DNA of 64,000 bases from Capilliphycus salinus (GTDB taxonomy: Bacteria; Cyanobacteriota; Cyanobacteriia; Cyanobacteriales; Microcoleaceae), in contig NZ_CP178543.1 in assembly GCF_047276495.1 (NCBI RefSeq), positions 7,192,001-7,256,000 of the forward strand, read 5' to 3'. A program made the translations under genes and the position numbers. Below are positions 1-9,271 of the stretch, in pieces (the first letter of the stretch is position 1; each line of letters opens with the position of its first letter). The notes beneath the pieces were generated by a model, which was given only the letters and a program-made list of their open reading frames with translations, was not told the origin of the DNA and ran no database searches.

Positions 1-202
1 CTTCAATAATTTCTGTAACTTCTGTTTCTACGACTTCCGGGTTTGCACCGGGATATGTTGTCCGAATCGTCACCTGGGGCGGATCAATACTCGGAAATTC
101 CTGCACCGGAAGCCGACTATAACTGATCAATCCAATTAATATAATTAACAGGGAACAAACCGATGCAAAGACTGGTCTTTTTATAAAGAAATGGGTGAAC
201 AT
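1..202 (-). CDS. RND efflux pump permease, N-terminal fragment
   Basis: The first 67 residues of an AcrB-type inner-membrane transporter; the gene runs off the left edge. The protein opens with MFTHFFIKRPVFASV, followed by one hydrophobic helix (SLLIILIGLISY) and then LPVQEFPSIDPPQVTI and the TYPGANPEVVE motif. That is the classic start of hydrophobe/amphiphile efflux RND pumps: first membrane helix, then the first porter-domain strand. The adaptor gene lies about 180 bases upstream on the same strand, so the two should form a tripartite efflux operon with an unlinked outer-membrane channel. The substrate cannot be inferred. The family call is firm; completeness is unknown. Confidence 0.9.
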   Translation of the reverse strand, partial: MFTHFFIKRPVFASVCSLLIILIGLISYSRLPVQEFPSIDPPQVTIRTTYPGANPEVVETEVTEIIE

Positions 203-379
203 AATGGGTGATATCCATTGAAACTTTTACGTTGAGAGGTTAAGATGTTTTGCTCATTTCTCCCACATCAAACTTGAACAATTCTCTAATTTTTTAAGCC
301 CGATTTTTGTAGATAAATTTATCAGTCTGATGAAATTTCCCTCAACAAATTTGGCGGTAAATAGTTTAATTAAATGGCT

Positions 380-2104
380 TTATTTAACCACTTCAATAAC
401 CGCCCCATCGGATAATTTTTGAGTCCCCGAAACAATTAATCTTTGTCCCGGCTTTAATCCCGAGATCACTTCCGCATTATCTCCCTGAACTAAACCCAAT
501 TTCACCTCTTGTTTTTTCGCGGTTAATGTCTCTCCCCCTTCGGCGATATAAATAAAGCGTTGATCGCCTTGAAAGGTAATCGCATTCACCGGCACAATTA
601 CTGTACCCGAACGTTCATTCCAAATTACGGTAGAACGGACAAACTGATTATCTCGCAGCCGTCCTTCTTGATTATCAAAGGTTGCTTTTGCCAGCAGGGT
701 TTGAGAATTTTGATTCACCGTTGGCGAGATAAAACTAATTCTTCCGTCGGCGAGAAACTCACCTTGAGGATCGCTAATTTTTACAGGTAATCCTATTTTT
801 AAATCCGGTTTTCGTTCAATCGGAATCGGTAAACGTAAATCAAGAATTTGATTTTCAGTTAAAGTTGTAATCGCGTCACCCTGACTCACAAAATCGCCAA
901 TTTTACCCGAAACATCTCCGACAATTCCCGTAAAAGGCGCCACAATAGCCGTTTCTTCGAGTTGCACTTCCAAAGCGCTAACCTCAGCGATCGCGGAGGC
1001 GACTTCAGCTTCAGCTTGAGCAATTTCTTCCGGGCGAGTTCCATTAATTAATTGATTCAATTCTCCTTGAGCTTCAGCAACTTCGGCTTCCACTTGAGCA
1101 ATTTCTTCGGGACGCGCCCCATTTTCCAATTGTCGCAAAGCTTGACGTTCTTGTTCGACGCTGGCTTCGAGTTGCTCAATTTGAGTTTCTCGACTTTGTT
1201 GAAGTTGTACTAAACGCCTTTGGGATTCCTCCACAACCGCCTGCAAACGCCGTTGATTTTGTCGATATTCTTCCAATTCATCTTCAGAAATTGCGCCCTG
1301 GGCTTGCAAATTCTGATAACGATTAACCCGTTCATTCGCCAGTTCTAAATCGGCTTGATTGGCTTCAATTCTGGCTCGGGCTTGAGCAATTTCTTCTTCC
1401 AAACTTCCCGATCGCGCATCGGTTAAACGGGCGATCGCTTGGTTTAATCTGGCTTGAGCTTGAGCAACTTCTTCTGAACGAGTACCGGCTTCTAATTCAT
1501 CCAAACGGGCGATCGCTTGATTTAACCTGGCTTCGGCTTGATCGATTTCTTCGGGACGAGTTCCCGCCCTCAGTTGCTCCAATCTGGCTCGAGCGCGAGT
1601 CACATTCGCCTGGGCGCGTCTGAGTTCGGCTTCGATACTATCACTTTTCAACCGGGCGATCGCCTGTCCGGTTCTGACCGTATCCCCCGACTCAACAAAA
1701 ATGCGGGTGATCCGCCCTTCGGTTTCCGAGCGAATGTCTACCGAACGTTTAGCCTCCAACGTCCCGACAAACTCGGATTTTTCTTGTAGGGTTTCTCCCT
1801 CGATGGTGGCCAGTTTCACGGGAACTTTTCGAGCCGGGGGCGCTTCTTGACTCGCAGCTTCGACCGAGTTGGCCTGCTGAGTTTGCCACCATTTCCCCCC
1901 GACGAACCCGGCACCGAGGGCGATCGCGATCGCCATTAGCACCTGCACCCATCCGATCCCTTGGGAGGTGCTTTGGGGTTGAGGGGAGACTGTAGGGGAA
2001 ACTTCGGGTTCTGAGGTTGCATCCGACCGGGTTGGGTTCAATGCACCCGAGGATGAATTGTGTTCCTTTTGATCTGTAGATTTCGACAGTGGAGCGTTTG
2101 ACAT
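380..2104 (-). CDS. HlyD/MFP-family periplasmic adaptor of an RND efflux system
   Basis: A membrane fusion protein of about 574 residues linking an RND pump to an outer-membrane channel. After a Ser/Pro-rich cytoplasmic tail there is one membrane anchor (VLMAIAIALGAGFVGG). Then come the lipoyl half-motif (KRSVDIRSETEGRITRIFV), a long alpha-hairpin, the returning lipoyl half (IVAPFTGIVGDVSGKIGDFV) and beta-barrel and membrane-proximal domains ending in GLKPGQRLIVSGTQKL. The hairpin is enlarged: a G-x-R-x-E-E-I/V-x-Q motif occurs five times, where family members usually show it once or twice. An in-frame TTG four codons upstream is possible, but the ATG is preferred; no strong ribosome site is visible at either. 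A broken PadR regulator lies 72 bases upstream on the same strand and the pump gene follows. Confidence 0.9.
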   Translation of the reverse strand: MSNAPLSKSTDQKEHNSSSGALNPTRSDATSEPEVSPTVSPQPQSTSQGIGWVQVLMAIAIALGAGFVGGKWWQTQQANSVEAASQEAPPARKVPVKLATIEGETLQEKSEFVGTLEAKRSVDIRSETEGRITRIFVESGDTVRTGQAIARLKSDSIEAELRRAQANVTRARARLEQLRAGTRPEEIDQAEARLNQAIARLDELEAGTRSEEVAQAQARLNQAIARLTDARSGSLEEEIAQARARIEANQADLELANERVNRYQNLQAQGAISEDELEEYRQNQRRLQAVVEESQRRLVQLQQSRETQIEQLEASVEQERQALRQLENGARPEEIAQVEAEVAEAQGELNQLINGTRPEEIAQAEAEVASAIAEVSALEVQLEETAIVAPFTGIVGDVSGKIGDFVSQGDAITTLTENQILDLRLPIPIERKPDLKIGLPVKISDPQGEFLADGRISFISPTVNQNSQTLLAKATFDNQEGRLRDNQFVRSTVIWNERSGTVIVPVNAITFQGDQRFIYIAEGGETLTAKKQEVKLGLVQGDNAEVISGLKPGQRLIVSGTQKLSDGAVIEVVK

Positions 2105-2176
2105 AGATTTATCCAATCAGTCGTCATGGGTTTAGACGGGTAGTGCCTTTACAAAGTTTAATAAAATTTTAGAGAT

Positions 2177-2726
2177 TTACTCATCTTTCCCGAGCATGAG
2201 ATGAGAAACTTCTGATGTGCAGGGCAAAAATTGACACAGCCACTCAATTTCCGACTGTAACATCGCCTTCGCCCGATGCCAAATTGCCGCCTGATACGGG
2301 TCCGTAGGACGGTAAACGGCTTCTTCTTGATTGAGATAGGCTTGACGCTGGTAACAGACCGCTAGGCGGGCTTCTAACAGCTTGCGTCGGGACTGGGGTT
2401 CTAAATCACTAAAGAAAAAAAACTTAATCAAAAACCGCGAACGGCTTTTTACCCAGCTTTCTTGAGGCTGTTCCAGCATTTTGTACCGCAGCGCGATCGC
2501 GCCCTGAGGTCGTAATACTATAAATTTGGCGACAGGAGCCAGCATCTCCGGCTTCTTCTGCGATCACTTCCACATAACCTCGCTCTTCCAAGCGTTTCAG
2601 CAAGGGGTAAATTGCCCCATAATTGACGCTTAGGCAGTTTCCCATGAATAATTCAAGTTGCTGCTTGAGGCGATAGCCATGTAAAGGTTCTCGCTGTACA
2701 AGTCCTAACGCTGATAACTCTAACAC
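2177..2726 (-). pseudogene. PadR-family transcriptional regulator, frameshifted
   Basis: Two overlapping reading frames make up one PadR regulator. The upstream frame, from a GTG at 2726, gives the winged helix (LGLVQREPLHGYRLKQQL, then VNYGAIYPLLKRLEERGYVEV, then IYSITTSGRDR). The downstream frame continues with RYKMLEQPQESWVKSRSRF and the C-terminal helices. Removing one G near 2492, just after a GCGATCGC octamer, would join them as GRDR-LRYKMLEQPQES, which fits the family. Read as it stands, the protein is truncated after the DNA-binding domain and loses its dimerisation helices. It precedes the efflux adaptor on the same strand, so it was probably the local repressor. A sequencing error cannot be excluded. 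Confidence 0.8.
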
Positions 2727-2924
2727 TTCGCTGAATCTATACTAATATGATACGCTATTGAACGCTAAAAATTTTAACGCATTTTTTCTGGAAAGACAGA
2801 ACCCGCAACCGGAAGCTGAGAACAGTTAACCGTTAACACCGGGTTGGTTTTTTCAGCGAACAGTTTTTTGCCGTTCTCATCTACGACTCAATTTCTTAAC
2901 CGGTGAACTTCTCTATTCTACATT

Positions 2925-3848
2925 ATGTTTTTTAGTGTTATTATTCCCACTTACAATCGCCTGCCGATTTTACAGAAATGTTTGACCGCACTCGAACACC
3001 AAAAGGATTGCTCAATTGTCGAAAATTATGAAGTCATTTTAGTTGATGATGGTTCCACCGATGGCACTTTAGAATGGTTCCAAGATCGTCAACTTGAATT
3101 TCCTCATCTTCGCTGCTGTTCTCAGTCTCATCAAGGCCCCGCTGCGGCGCGAAATTTCGGCGTTCACAAGGCAGAAGGGGATACTATTATTTTTATTGAT
3201 AGTGATTTGGTCGTCACTGAAAATTTTCTCTCGGCCCATGCAGAGGCTTTAACTCGGGGTTATCAAAATAGCGATCGCGTTTTTACTTACGGTCGGGTAA
3301 TTAATACTTGTAATTTTGAAAATCCAACTGCGGAACCTTATAAAATTACCGATTTTTCAGCCGCTTATTTTGCGACGGGAAATGTGGCGATCGCCCGACA
3401 TTGGTTGCTCGAAGCCGGTTTGTTTGACACCCGTTTTCAACTCTACGGTTGGGAAGATTTAGAACTGGGCGTTCGCTTGAAAAAACTGGGATTAACCTTA
3501 ATTAAATGCCCCGAAGCTGTGGGATATCATTGGCACCCGCCCTTTAGTTTAGAACAGCTTCCCAAATTAATCGAAAAAGAAATTCAGCGGGGAAGAATGG
3601 GGGTTTTATTTTATCAAAAACATCCGAGTTTAGAAGTCAAAATGATGATTCAAATGACAATTTTACATCAAATCCTCTGGGGAATCTTAACCGCAGGAGG
3701 TCGATTAAATGAACGGACAATGGCGGGGGTGTTACAATGGATTATTAGTCAGGGAAAACCGCAATTGGCTTTAGAAATTGCCCGAATTTTTTTAAACTGG
3801 TACAATGTAAGAGCGGTATATGCAGCCTATCGAGAACTCGAACGTTAG
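2925..3848 (+). CDS. Family 2 glycosyltransferase
   Basis: A 307-residue GT-A fold enzyme expected to transfer a sugar from a nucleotide-sugar donor. The N-terminus has the GT2 signature VIIPTYNRLPILQKCLTAL, then VILVDDGSTDGT, then FIDSDLVV (the D-x-D-like metal and nucleotide site at about residues 94-98), and later GWEDLELGVRLKKLG, an acceptor-side motif of the ED type. No transmembrane span is visible in the catalytic part, and the C-terminal third is helical. The gene is divergent from the PadR pseudogene. Acceptor and product are unknown; there are no polysaccharide-locus neighbours. Confidence 0.88.
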   Translation: MFFSVIIPTYNRLPILQKCLTALEHQKDCSIVENYEVILVDDGSTDGTLEWFQDRQLEFPHLRCCSQSHQGPAAARNFGVHKAEGDTIIFIDSDLVVTENFLSAHAEALTRGYQNSDRVFTYGRVINTCNFENPTAEPYKITDFSAAYFATGNVAIARHWLLEAGLFDTRFQLYGWEDLELGVRLKKLGLTLIKCPEAVGYHWHPPFSLEQLPKLIEKEIQRGRMGVLFYQKHPSLEVKMMIQMTILHQILWGILTAGGRLNERTMAGVLQWIISQGKPQLALEIARIFLNWYNVRAVYAAYRELER

Positions 3849-4187
3849 AACAAACCCCTTGATACTCAAGCGATCGCGTCTTTTTCAAGTGTTTAAAGTT
3901 GGGTTGACGAAGCGGATGGGCTTCATTCTCTATGTTATCTTAAATTAATCTGAAATTCCTAAGACCGAAAAACCCAAGCTCTAAGTCAATTTGAGCCAAT
4001 TCACGACAACCAACCCACTTCCCCAGTCTAGCAGCAAAATTAGGTGAATTGCCAGGAGCGATCGGCGATCGCAGCTTTGAAGCCGAGAGGATTTGTTTTA
4101 AAATTCTTTACTCAACAGTAAACACTCATTGACTTGATCAAATCAAGCGTTAGAGTAGAATTCCCCACTATCTAAACTTTACACAGA
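3849..4187. other. Intergenic region before the cyclase gene
   Basis: A 339-base gap with two HIP1-type sites. Near its right end is TTGACT (4129-4134), 16 bases, then TAGAGT (4151-4156), a weak sigma70-type promoter for the cyclase gene. A short inverted repeat, CTTGAT-CAA-ATCAAG, overlaps the spacer and could be an operator. No small gene is visible. Confidence 0.35.
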
Positions 4188-6782
4188 ATGGCTACCCTCG
4201 CAAATCAAAAACCAAAACCATCAGGTTTAGCGACTGTGCTAATCTTTTTCTCAAGCCGGCTAACCCGACTTGCAAAACGGATAGGGTTTATGAAATTCTG
4301 GACAAAAAGTTTTATGTCCAAACTAATCGTCTCATTCTTAGTCCTGTCGCTGGTAACAGGATGCAGTTTGGGAACGATCGCCTATCTGGATGCGAGATCT
4401 TCAATAATTCAGTTAGTTTTAGAAGAACTACAAACCAGCGCTACCCTCAAAGAAAAAGCTTTAAATCGTTGGTTAGAAAGTCATCGCAAAGCAACAGTTT
4501 CTTTGGCGTTACTTCCCGAAATCAAAACCCAAGCTGAAATTCTATTAACCCGCAATTCATCCGGTCCAGAATTTGCCACAGCTTACCGGGAAATGCAATC
4601 TTTAATGAGTGTCGCATTTGCCAGTCAATCCGATGTGCGAGACCTGTTGATTTTAACAGCAAATCAGGGAAAAATAATCTTTTCTACAAATCCTAACACA
4701 GAAGGTCAGTTGAGAAGCGCCGATGAATATTTTATCGAAGGACTCAAACAAACCTACGTTCAAAGCGTTTATCTTTCTCCGACAACCAACCAACCCACGT
4801 TAACCATTTCCACACCGTTATCCGGAGCAAATAAGCAAATAATCGGGGTATTAGCCGTTAACTTTAACCTAGAAACCGCCTCAGAAATTATTACCACAAC
4901 CAACCCGACACGGAGCGAACAAACCTATTGGGTGAGTCGATTTAGAGTCCCGATCTATACCAATACTTCTTCTTCTCAAAAATTACCTCGCCGTTTAGAA
5001 AGCCAAGGATTAGAAGCCGCATTAAATCAAAAAAACGGCACTCATCAAGAATTAAATTATGCCGGAAAACCGATTTTAGGAGTCCATCGCTGGTTGGAAC
5101 AATGGAACTCCGTTTTATTAGTCGAAAAATCCCGAAATCAAGCTCTAAAACCCGTTCAGCAATTGGCAACAACAATTATTTTGACCGGATTAAGCCTCAG
5201 CATCATTCTGGTTTTAATGATATATAAACTGGCTCGACATTTAACCCAACCGCTTTTCATCGCCACCAGTGGCGCGACTCATATTGCCAACGGAAAATTA
5301 AAGCTTGTTCCGCTCACCAGCACCGATGAAGTCGGAATCCTCGCCACCGCCTTAAACCGGATCAGCCGACAACTCTATCGCCTGCATAATGGGTTGGAAG
5401 ATAATAAAAATAAAGCCGAGAAAACCGCGAAAGAAATTAAAGAAGAAAATAGCAGTTTAAACTCACAATTTTTAACTGAAAACCAAGAGATTGCCCCCGA
5501 TAGCCAACTCAACAGCCAACACATTCATCAATTTTTAGAGGCGATTCCTGTAGGCGTTGTTGTACTCGATGCCCAAGGAAATCTTTATTATTCTAATCAT
5601 CTTGCTCAAGAATTATTCGGCCCGGGTGCGGTTCCCCATGCCGATAGTCAAGCCGAAATTTATCCCAGTTATGTAGCCGGAACCGAGCAGATTTATGCCG
5701 AAAAAGATTTACCCTTAGTGCGAGCTTTGCGCGGAGAAAGCGTTAAAATTGATGATATTGAAGTTCATCAAGGAGAGCGGATTATTCCGATTCAAGCTTG
5801 GGGAACGCCCATCTACGATGAAGCCGGGAATATTGCCTTTGCGATCGCCGCTTTTCAAGATATTTCCGAACGCAAAACCGCCGAAGATGAACGGCAGAAT
5901 TTTATCGAAGATATGTTTCAGATCAACTGCGATTTACAACTGGCTTTAGATCAAGAAGAACAACTCAATTATGTCGCCGAACGGTTTGTTCCCCACCAAT
6001 TTTTAACCTTTTTGGGCTACGAAAGTATTGTTGAGGTTAAAATCGGGGATGCGGTCCAGCAAGAAATGTCAATTTTATTCTCTGATATTCGCAGCTTTAC
6101 TCAGCTTTCTGAACAGATGAGTCCCGCCGATAATTTTAAATTTATTAATGCTTATCTCGCCCAGATGGAACCGGCGATTTTAGAAAATTATGGGTTAATT
6201 GATAAGTATATCGGAGATGGAATTATCGCCCTATTTGGTAGCGGTGCCGATCGCGCAGTCCAGGCGGGAATTGATATGTTAAAACGTTTGAGCGAATATA
6301 ATTTAACTCGCTGTCGTCCGGGTCGTCCTCCCATTGAAATTGGAATTGGCATTAATACCGGAGATTTGATGTTAGGAATTGTCGGAGGGAAAGATCGGAT
6401 GGATACGACGGTTATTAGCGATGCGGTGAATTTAGCCGCCCGTTTAGAAAAACTGACCAAACAATATCACATCCCTTTATTAATTAGTGAAAATACCTTT
6501 TTAAGTCTGCCCGATCCCACCGCCTTTTCCCTGCGTTTAATTGATAAAGTGTGTGTTTCGGGTAAATCTAAAAAAGTGTCGGTTTTTGAAGTGTTTGATG
6601 GCGATTTGCCGGAAATAAAAGATAAAAAATTGGCGACAAAAACAAAATTTGAACTGGGAATTACCTATTATTATCAAGAAAAATATCACCAAGCTACTCA
6701 ACAGTTTTCAGAATGTCTGGCCGAAAATGCCACCGATGCCGTCGCTCAAATGTATTGGCAAAAAGCGATGAGTAGAATATGA
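4188..6782 (+). CDS. Receptor-type class III adenylate/guanylate cyclase (Cache-HAMP-PAS-CHD)
   Basis: An 864-residue membrane sensor making a cyclic nucleotide. Order: a cytoplasmic tail, TM1 at about 44-65, an extracytoplasmic Cache-like sensor (about 70-320), TM2 at about 327-350 (TTIILTGLSLSIILVLMIY), HAMP (about 350-400), PAS (about 450-570, VGVVVLDAQGNLYYSNHLA) and the catalytic domain (about 620-800). Visible catalytic features are the metal-binding Asp in LFSDIRSFT and YIGDGIIALFG, a Lys in IDKYIGDG that in this family contacts adenine, and DAVNLAARLE with the transition-state Asn and Arg. MDTTVISDAVN has Thr where many adenylate cyclases have Asp, a replacement seen in cyanobacterial CyaC-type enzymes. 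A short tail after the catalytic domain resembles a TPR. Two regulator genes follow on the same strand. Confidence 0.9.
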   Translation: MATLANQKPKPSGLATVLIFFSSRLTRLAKRIGFMKFWTKSFMSKLIVSFLVLSLVTGCSLGTIAYLDARSSIIQLVLEELQTSATLKEKALNRWLESHRKATVSLALLPEIKTQAEILLTRNSSGPEFATAYREMQSLMSVAFASQSDVRDLLILTANQGKIIFSTNPNTEGQLRSADEYFIEGLKQTYVQSVYLSPTTNQPTLTISTPLSGANKQIIGVLAVNFNLETASEIITTTNPTRSEQTYWVSRFRVPIYTNTSSSQKLPRRLESQGLEAALNQKNGTHQELNYAGKPILGVHRWLEQWNSVLLVEKSRNQALKPVQQLATTIILTGLSLSIILVLMIYKLARHLTQPLFIATSGATHIANGKLKLVPLTSTDEVGILATALNRISRQLYRLHNGLEDNKNKAEKTAKEIKEENSSLNSQFLTENQEIAPDSQLNSQHIHQFLEAIPVGVVVLDAQGNLYYSNHLAQELFGPGAVPHADSQAEIYPSYVAGTEQIYAEKDLPLVRALRGESVKIDDIEVHQGERIIPIQAWGTPIYDEAGNIAFAIAAFQDISERKTAEDERQNFIEDMFQINCDLQLALDQEEQLNYVAERFVPHQFLTFLGYESIVEVKIGDAVQQEMSILFSDIRSFTQLSEQMSPADNFKFINAYLAQMEPAILENYGLIDKYIGDGIIALFGSGADRAVQAGIDMLKRLSEYNLTRCRPGRPPIEIGIGINTGDLMLGIVGGKDRMDTTVISDAVNLAARLEKLTKQYHIPLLISENTFLSLPDPTAFSLRLIDKVCVSGKSKKVSVFEVFDGDLPEIKDKKLATKTKFELGITYYYQEKYHQATQQFSECLAENATDAVAQMYWQKAMSRI

Positions 6783-6873
6783 TAAACTAAAACCACGATA
6801 GAACACAACTGTTAAGCTCCGTAAACCCGAACATCTTTTATCCGTTCAACCTTGAAAACCCCCCTATTTTCTG

Positions 6874-7452
6874 ATGAGTCAAATCTTTGGAGATTTTGTC
6901 GAGATTTCCTCAAGCGAAAATCAAGAATTTTTAGCGATTGGATTTTCTCCGGGTTCAATCCCCCTGCAACAACGCTGGCGAAATAATGGCTTATCCGCCA
7001 ACTTTATGGCCGATTATGTCACCACCTTTTTTCCCAAAAGTGAAGAGGATTTCAGTACCCAACATCGACAGGCAGAAATTCAAAGTGCGGTGAGTTTTAT
7101 CGCCAACGAACTGCTAGAAAACGCCATGAAGTTTAGCGATAACAGTTGTTCTTATCCGATTCAAATTAAAATCAACTTAAGCAGTGAATGGTTATCTTTT
7201 TGGGTGGTTAATAGTATTGCCCCCGAAAAGATTGAATCGTTCCAAGATTATATTCAAACCTTGTTAAATAGCGATCCGCAAGAAATGTATATTAATCAAA
7301 TCGAAGAAAATTTAGAAGATGGGAACAGTTCCCGCTTGGGTTATCTTACCATGATTAATGACTATCAAGCAAATCTGGGATGGAAATTTGAAACCGTTAA
7401 AATGGACTCGGAAATATACATTGTCACCACCGTAGTCAAACTTGCGATTTAA
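6874..7452 (+). CDS. SpoIIAB-like ATPase/kinase regulator (slr1658-type)
   Basis: A 192-residue soluble protein with features of the GHKL ATPase fold of anti-sigma and SiaB-type kinases. The segment SFIANELLENAMKFSD (about residues 74-90) is the N-box, with Glu and Asn to coordinate Mg-ATP. A later GNSSRLGYLTMIND resembles the G-box. I recognise the family from the cyanobacterial pair named after Synechocystis slr1658/slr1659. The gene follows the cyclase after 91 bases and precedes a STAS-like gene by 42 bases. The arrangement suggests a kinase and antagonist pair reporting to or from the cyclase, as in SiaABC-like switches. The partner is inferred, not shown. Confidence 0.7.
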   Translation: MSQIFGDFVEISSSENQEFLAIGFSPGSIPLQQRWRNNGLSANFMADYVTTFFPKSEEDFSTQHRQAEIQSAVSFIANELLENAMKFSDNSCSYPIQIKINLSSEWLSFWVVNSIAPEKIESFQDYIQTLLNSDPQEMYINQIEENLEDGNSSRLGYLTMINDYQANLGWKFETVKMDSEIYIVTTVVKLAI

Positions 7453-7494
7453 GCACACTAACCCGAATACTGACCAAACGAGGATGTGATCAGC

Positions 7495-7848
7495 ATGGAC
7501 ATTCAAGAGTTGAACACTGAAGAATATCAAGTTAAATATAATAACGAAAGCCGGACCATCTCTTTTGTCGGTTCTCTGAGACTGAGTGACCTAGAAGAAA
7601 CGAATCCGATTGTTCAGCTACTCAACGATGTCCTGACCTTAGAACCCGATACCATTACCCTCAATTTACGGGCTTTAAAATATCTTAACAGTTCGGGAAT
7701 TAATATGCTCTCAAAATTTGTGATTCAAGTCCGGCGCATCAAAACCGTTAACCTGATCGTTTTAGCCTCCAGCGAAATTCCTTGGCAAAGTAAATCCTTA
7801 AAAAACTTACAGCGATTGATGCCCAGTTTACAACTCGAAGTTGAATAA
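7495..7848 (+). CDS. STAS-like anti-anti-sigma-type regulator (slr1659-type)
   Basis: A 117-residue single-domain protein with the SpoIIAA/STAS pattern: a strand with VKYNNESRTISFVGSLRL, a central LNLRALKYLNSSGINMLSKF in which the Ser of LNSSG is the position phosphorylated in anti-sigma antagonists, and a final helix. The start is the ATG with AGGA about 10 bases upstream; an in-frame GTG three codons earlier is too close to it. It is probably the phosphorylation target of the upstream SpoIIAB-like protein. In Synechocystis this family is named after slr1659. The downstream effector is unknown. Confidence 0.7.
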   Translation: MDIQELNTEEYQVKYNNESRTISFVGSLRLSDLEETNPIVQLLNDVLTLEPDTITLNLRALKYLNSSGINMLSKFVIQVRRIKTVNLIVLASSEIPWQSKSLKNLQRLMPSLQLEVE

Positions 7849-7865
7849 ATTTAACCTAACCTCCC

Positions 7866-9191
7866 TTAATAAAATTGACTGCGAGTGTAGCGGGTACGCC
7901 TGAGTAAATCCTGCGCCTCTGCATTAACAGTTGTTCCCGGTTTGACCCCTTCGAGGGTATAAATAATATTAGCCAATTTTCGATTCATTACTCCAAAATC
8001 CAGATCGCTAGAGCGAGTTAACTCCCGCCATTCTGAAATTAATTGATTAGCCCTTTCCATTGCGGCTATCGACTCTTGTTCTTCATTTAACCGCCGTTTA
8101 ACCGCCTTCAAATTCGATTTATATTCCGATAACTTTTCTTGCGCTTCTTGATAAGAAGAATGATCGTCAGAAACCTTTTCAAGTTGACGAATGGCTTTTT
8201 CCCACAAATCAACCGCCTGTTCCCATGTTTCCACCGGATGGGGAGGATCTTGACCCACCATTACCGCTTGAACCGCATATTGTTGAGCCGTTGCAATTAA
8301 CGTTGTTCCTCTTTTTTCCCGAGTCGCGGCATCAACTTTTTGTTCAAAATCTTTCTGTGCAGTTAAAGAGCGATTTTCCGATTGACGTCCGGCCAAAGTA
8401 TCCGAGGGAATTTGATCGAATAAATCAATAGCCGCCTGCCACGCCGCGATCACTTCTCTTTCCCCAGATTTCAACTTCTGATATTCTTGGCGAGCCGAAC
8501 TTAACGCGGCTTCGGCAGTATTTAACCGCTTGTGAGCGTACTGTTCTTGAATAATTTTCGCTTCGATTTGCTGAATATTTTGGCGGGTTTCCTCATACTC
8601 TTTCTTGGTAAAATTCCAACTGCACTTAAACAAAGAACAATAAAATTTTGGCTCAAAATCTAAAAACCAAACCGGCAATCTCTCCAAATGTTCGTAAGCG
8701 GTTTTAATCTTCTCCTCGCCGATATCAATCTCAGCAATTGTAGTCGCAGAATCCACTAAAGTTTTCGTTTCTTCAGCCGTAGAAATCGCCTTTCCGTAGT
8801 GATAATTCATATTCATATAACTCGGAAACAGCAAAATCGGAGCCGTTTTACTGACGGGCCAGCGAATCAGAGGAAAAGGCAAATTCACAAACCACAGAAA
8901 AGCCATAACTCCCATAAAAATTAGACTTCCCCGCATCACCTGCTGGTAAACGATCGGTCTTCGGTTCGCTTGGGCCGCTTGAGTCAGCACCGGTTCGCTA
9001 AAATCGGGAAATTGATCGCCGACCAACTGACCCAATTCCTCATAAGAAAGCGGTTCGCCCTCTTGCGATCGCAGCTTCTCCAGCCGCTGCATGACAATTT
9101 TCCGACCCAATTCAGCCGCCAGGTTATCAGGAGACCCCCGATTAATTTCTTGAGTGAGAATCTTAAAAGCGCGATCGCCAAGCCGTTGCAT
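7866..9191 (-). CDS. Membrane-anchored coiled-coil protein, function unknown
   Basis: A 441-residue protein I cannot assign. The first 85 residues are soluble and charged (MQRLGDRAFKILTQEI...). A hydrophobic segment follows (GSLIFMGVMAFLWFVNLPFPLIRW, about 87-110). The remainder is largely alpha-helical with long Glu/Gln/Lys-rich coiled-coil stretches, probably extracytoplasmic. A Cys pair (YCSLFKCSW) is present. GGAGG lies eight bases before the ATG and decides the start. The gene is convergent with the STAS gene, separated by only 17 bases. The architecture recalls cyanobacterial proteins with an N-terminal cytoplasmic domain and periplasmic helical repeats. No enzyme motif is visible. Confidence 0.7.
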   Translation of the reverse strand: MQRLGDRAFKILTQEINRGSPDNLAAELGRKIVMQRLEKLRSQEGEPLSYEELGQLVGDQFPDFSEPVLTQAAQANRRPIVYQQVMRGSLIFMGVMAFLWFVNLPFPLIRWPVSKTAPILLFPSYMNMNYHYGKAISTAEETKTLVDSATTIAEIDIGEEKIKTAYEHLERLPVWFLDFEPKFYCSLFKCSWNFTKKEYEETRQNIQQIEAKIIQEQYAHKRLNTAEAALSSARQEYQKLKSGEREVIAAWQAAIDLFDQIPSDTLAGRQSENRSLTAQKDFEQKVDAATREKRGTTLIATAQQYAVQAVMVGQDPPHPVETWEQAVDLWEKAIRQLEKVSDDHSSYQEAQEKLSEYKSNLKAVKRRLNEEQESIAAMERANQLISEWRELTRSSDLDFGVMNRKLANIIYTLEGVKPGTTVNAEAQDLLRRTRYTRSQFY

Positions 9192-9271
9192 TCACACACC
9201 CTCCGGGACTCATCTTAGAAAGGATACTTCACTCCTAAAATAGCGTATCTCATTCCAAAACACGGGGAAGT

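Noticed and set aside
2479..2482. A-tract as the site of the PadR frameshift
   Set aside because: Deleting an A here also joins the frames, but removing a G at 2492 gives the better family match (GRDRLRYKMLEQ), so the HIP1-adjacent position is preferred.
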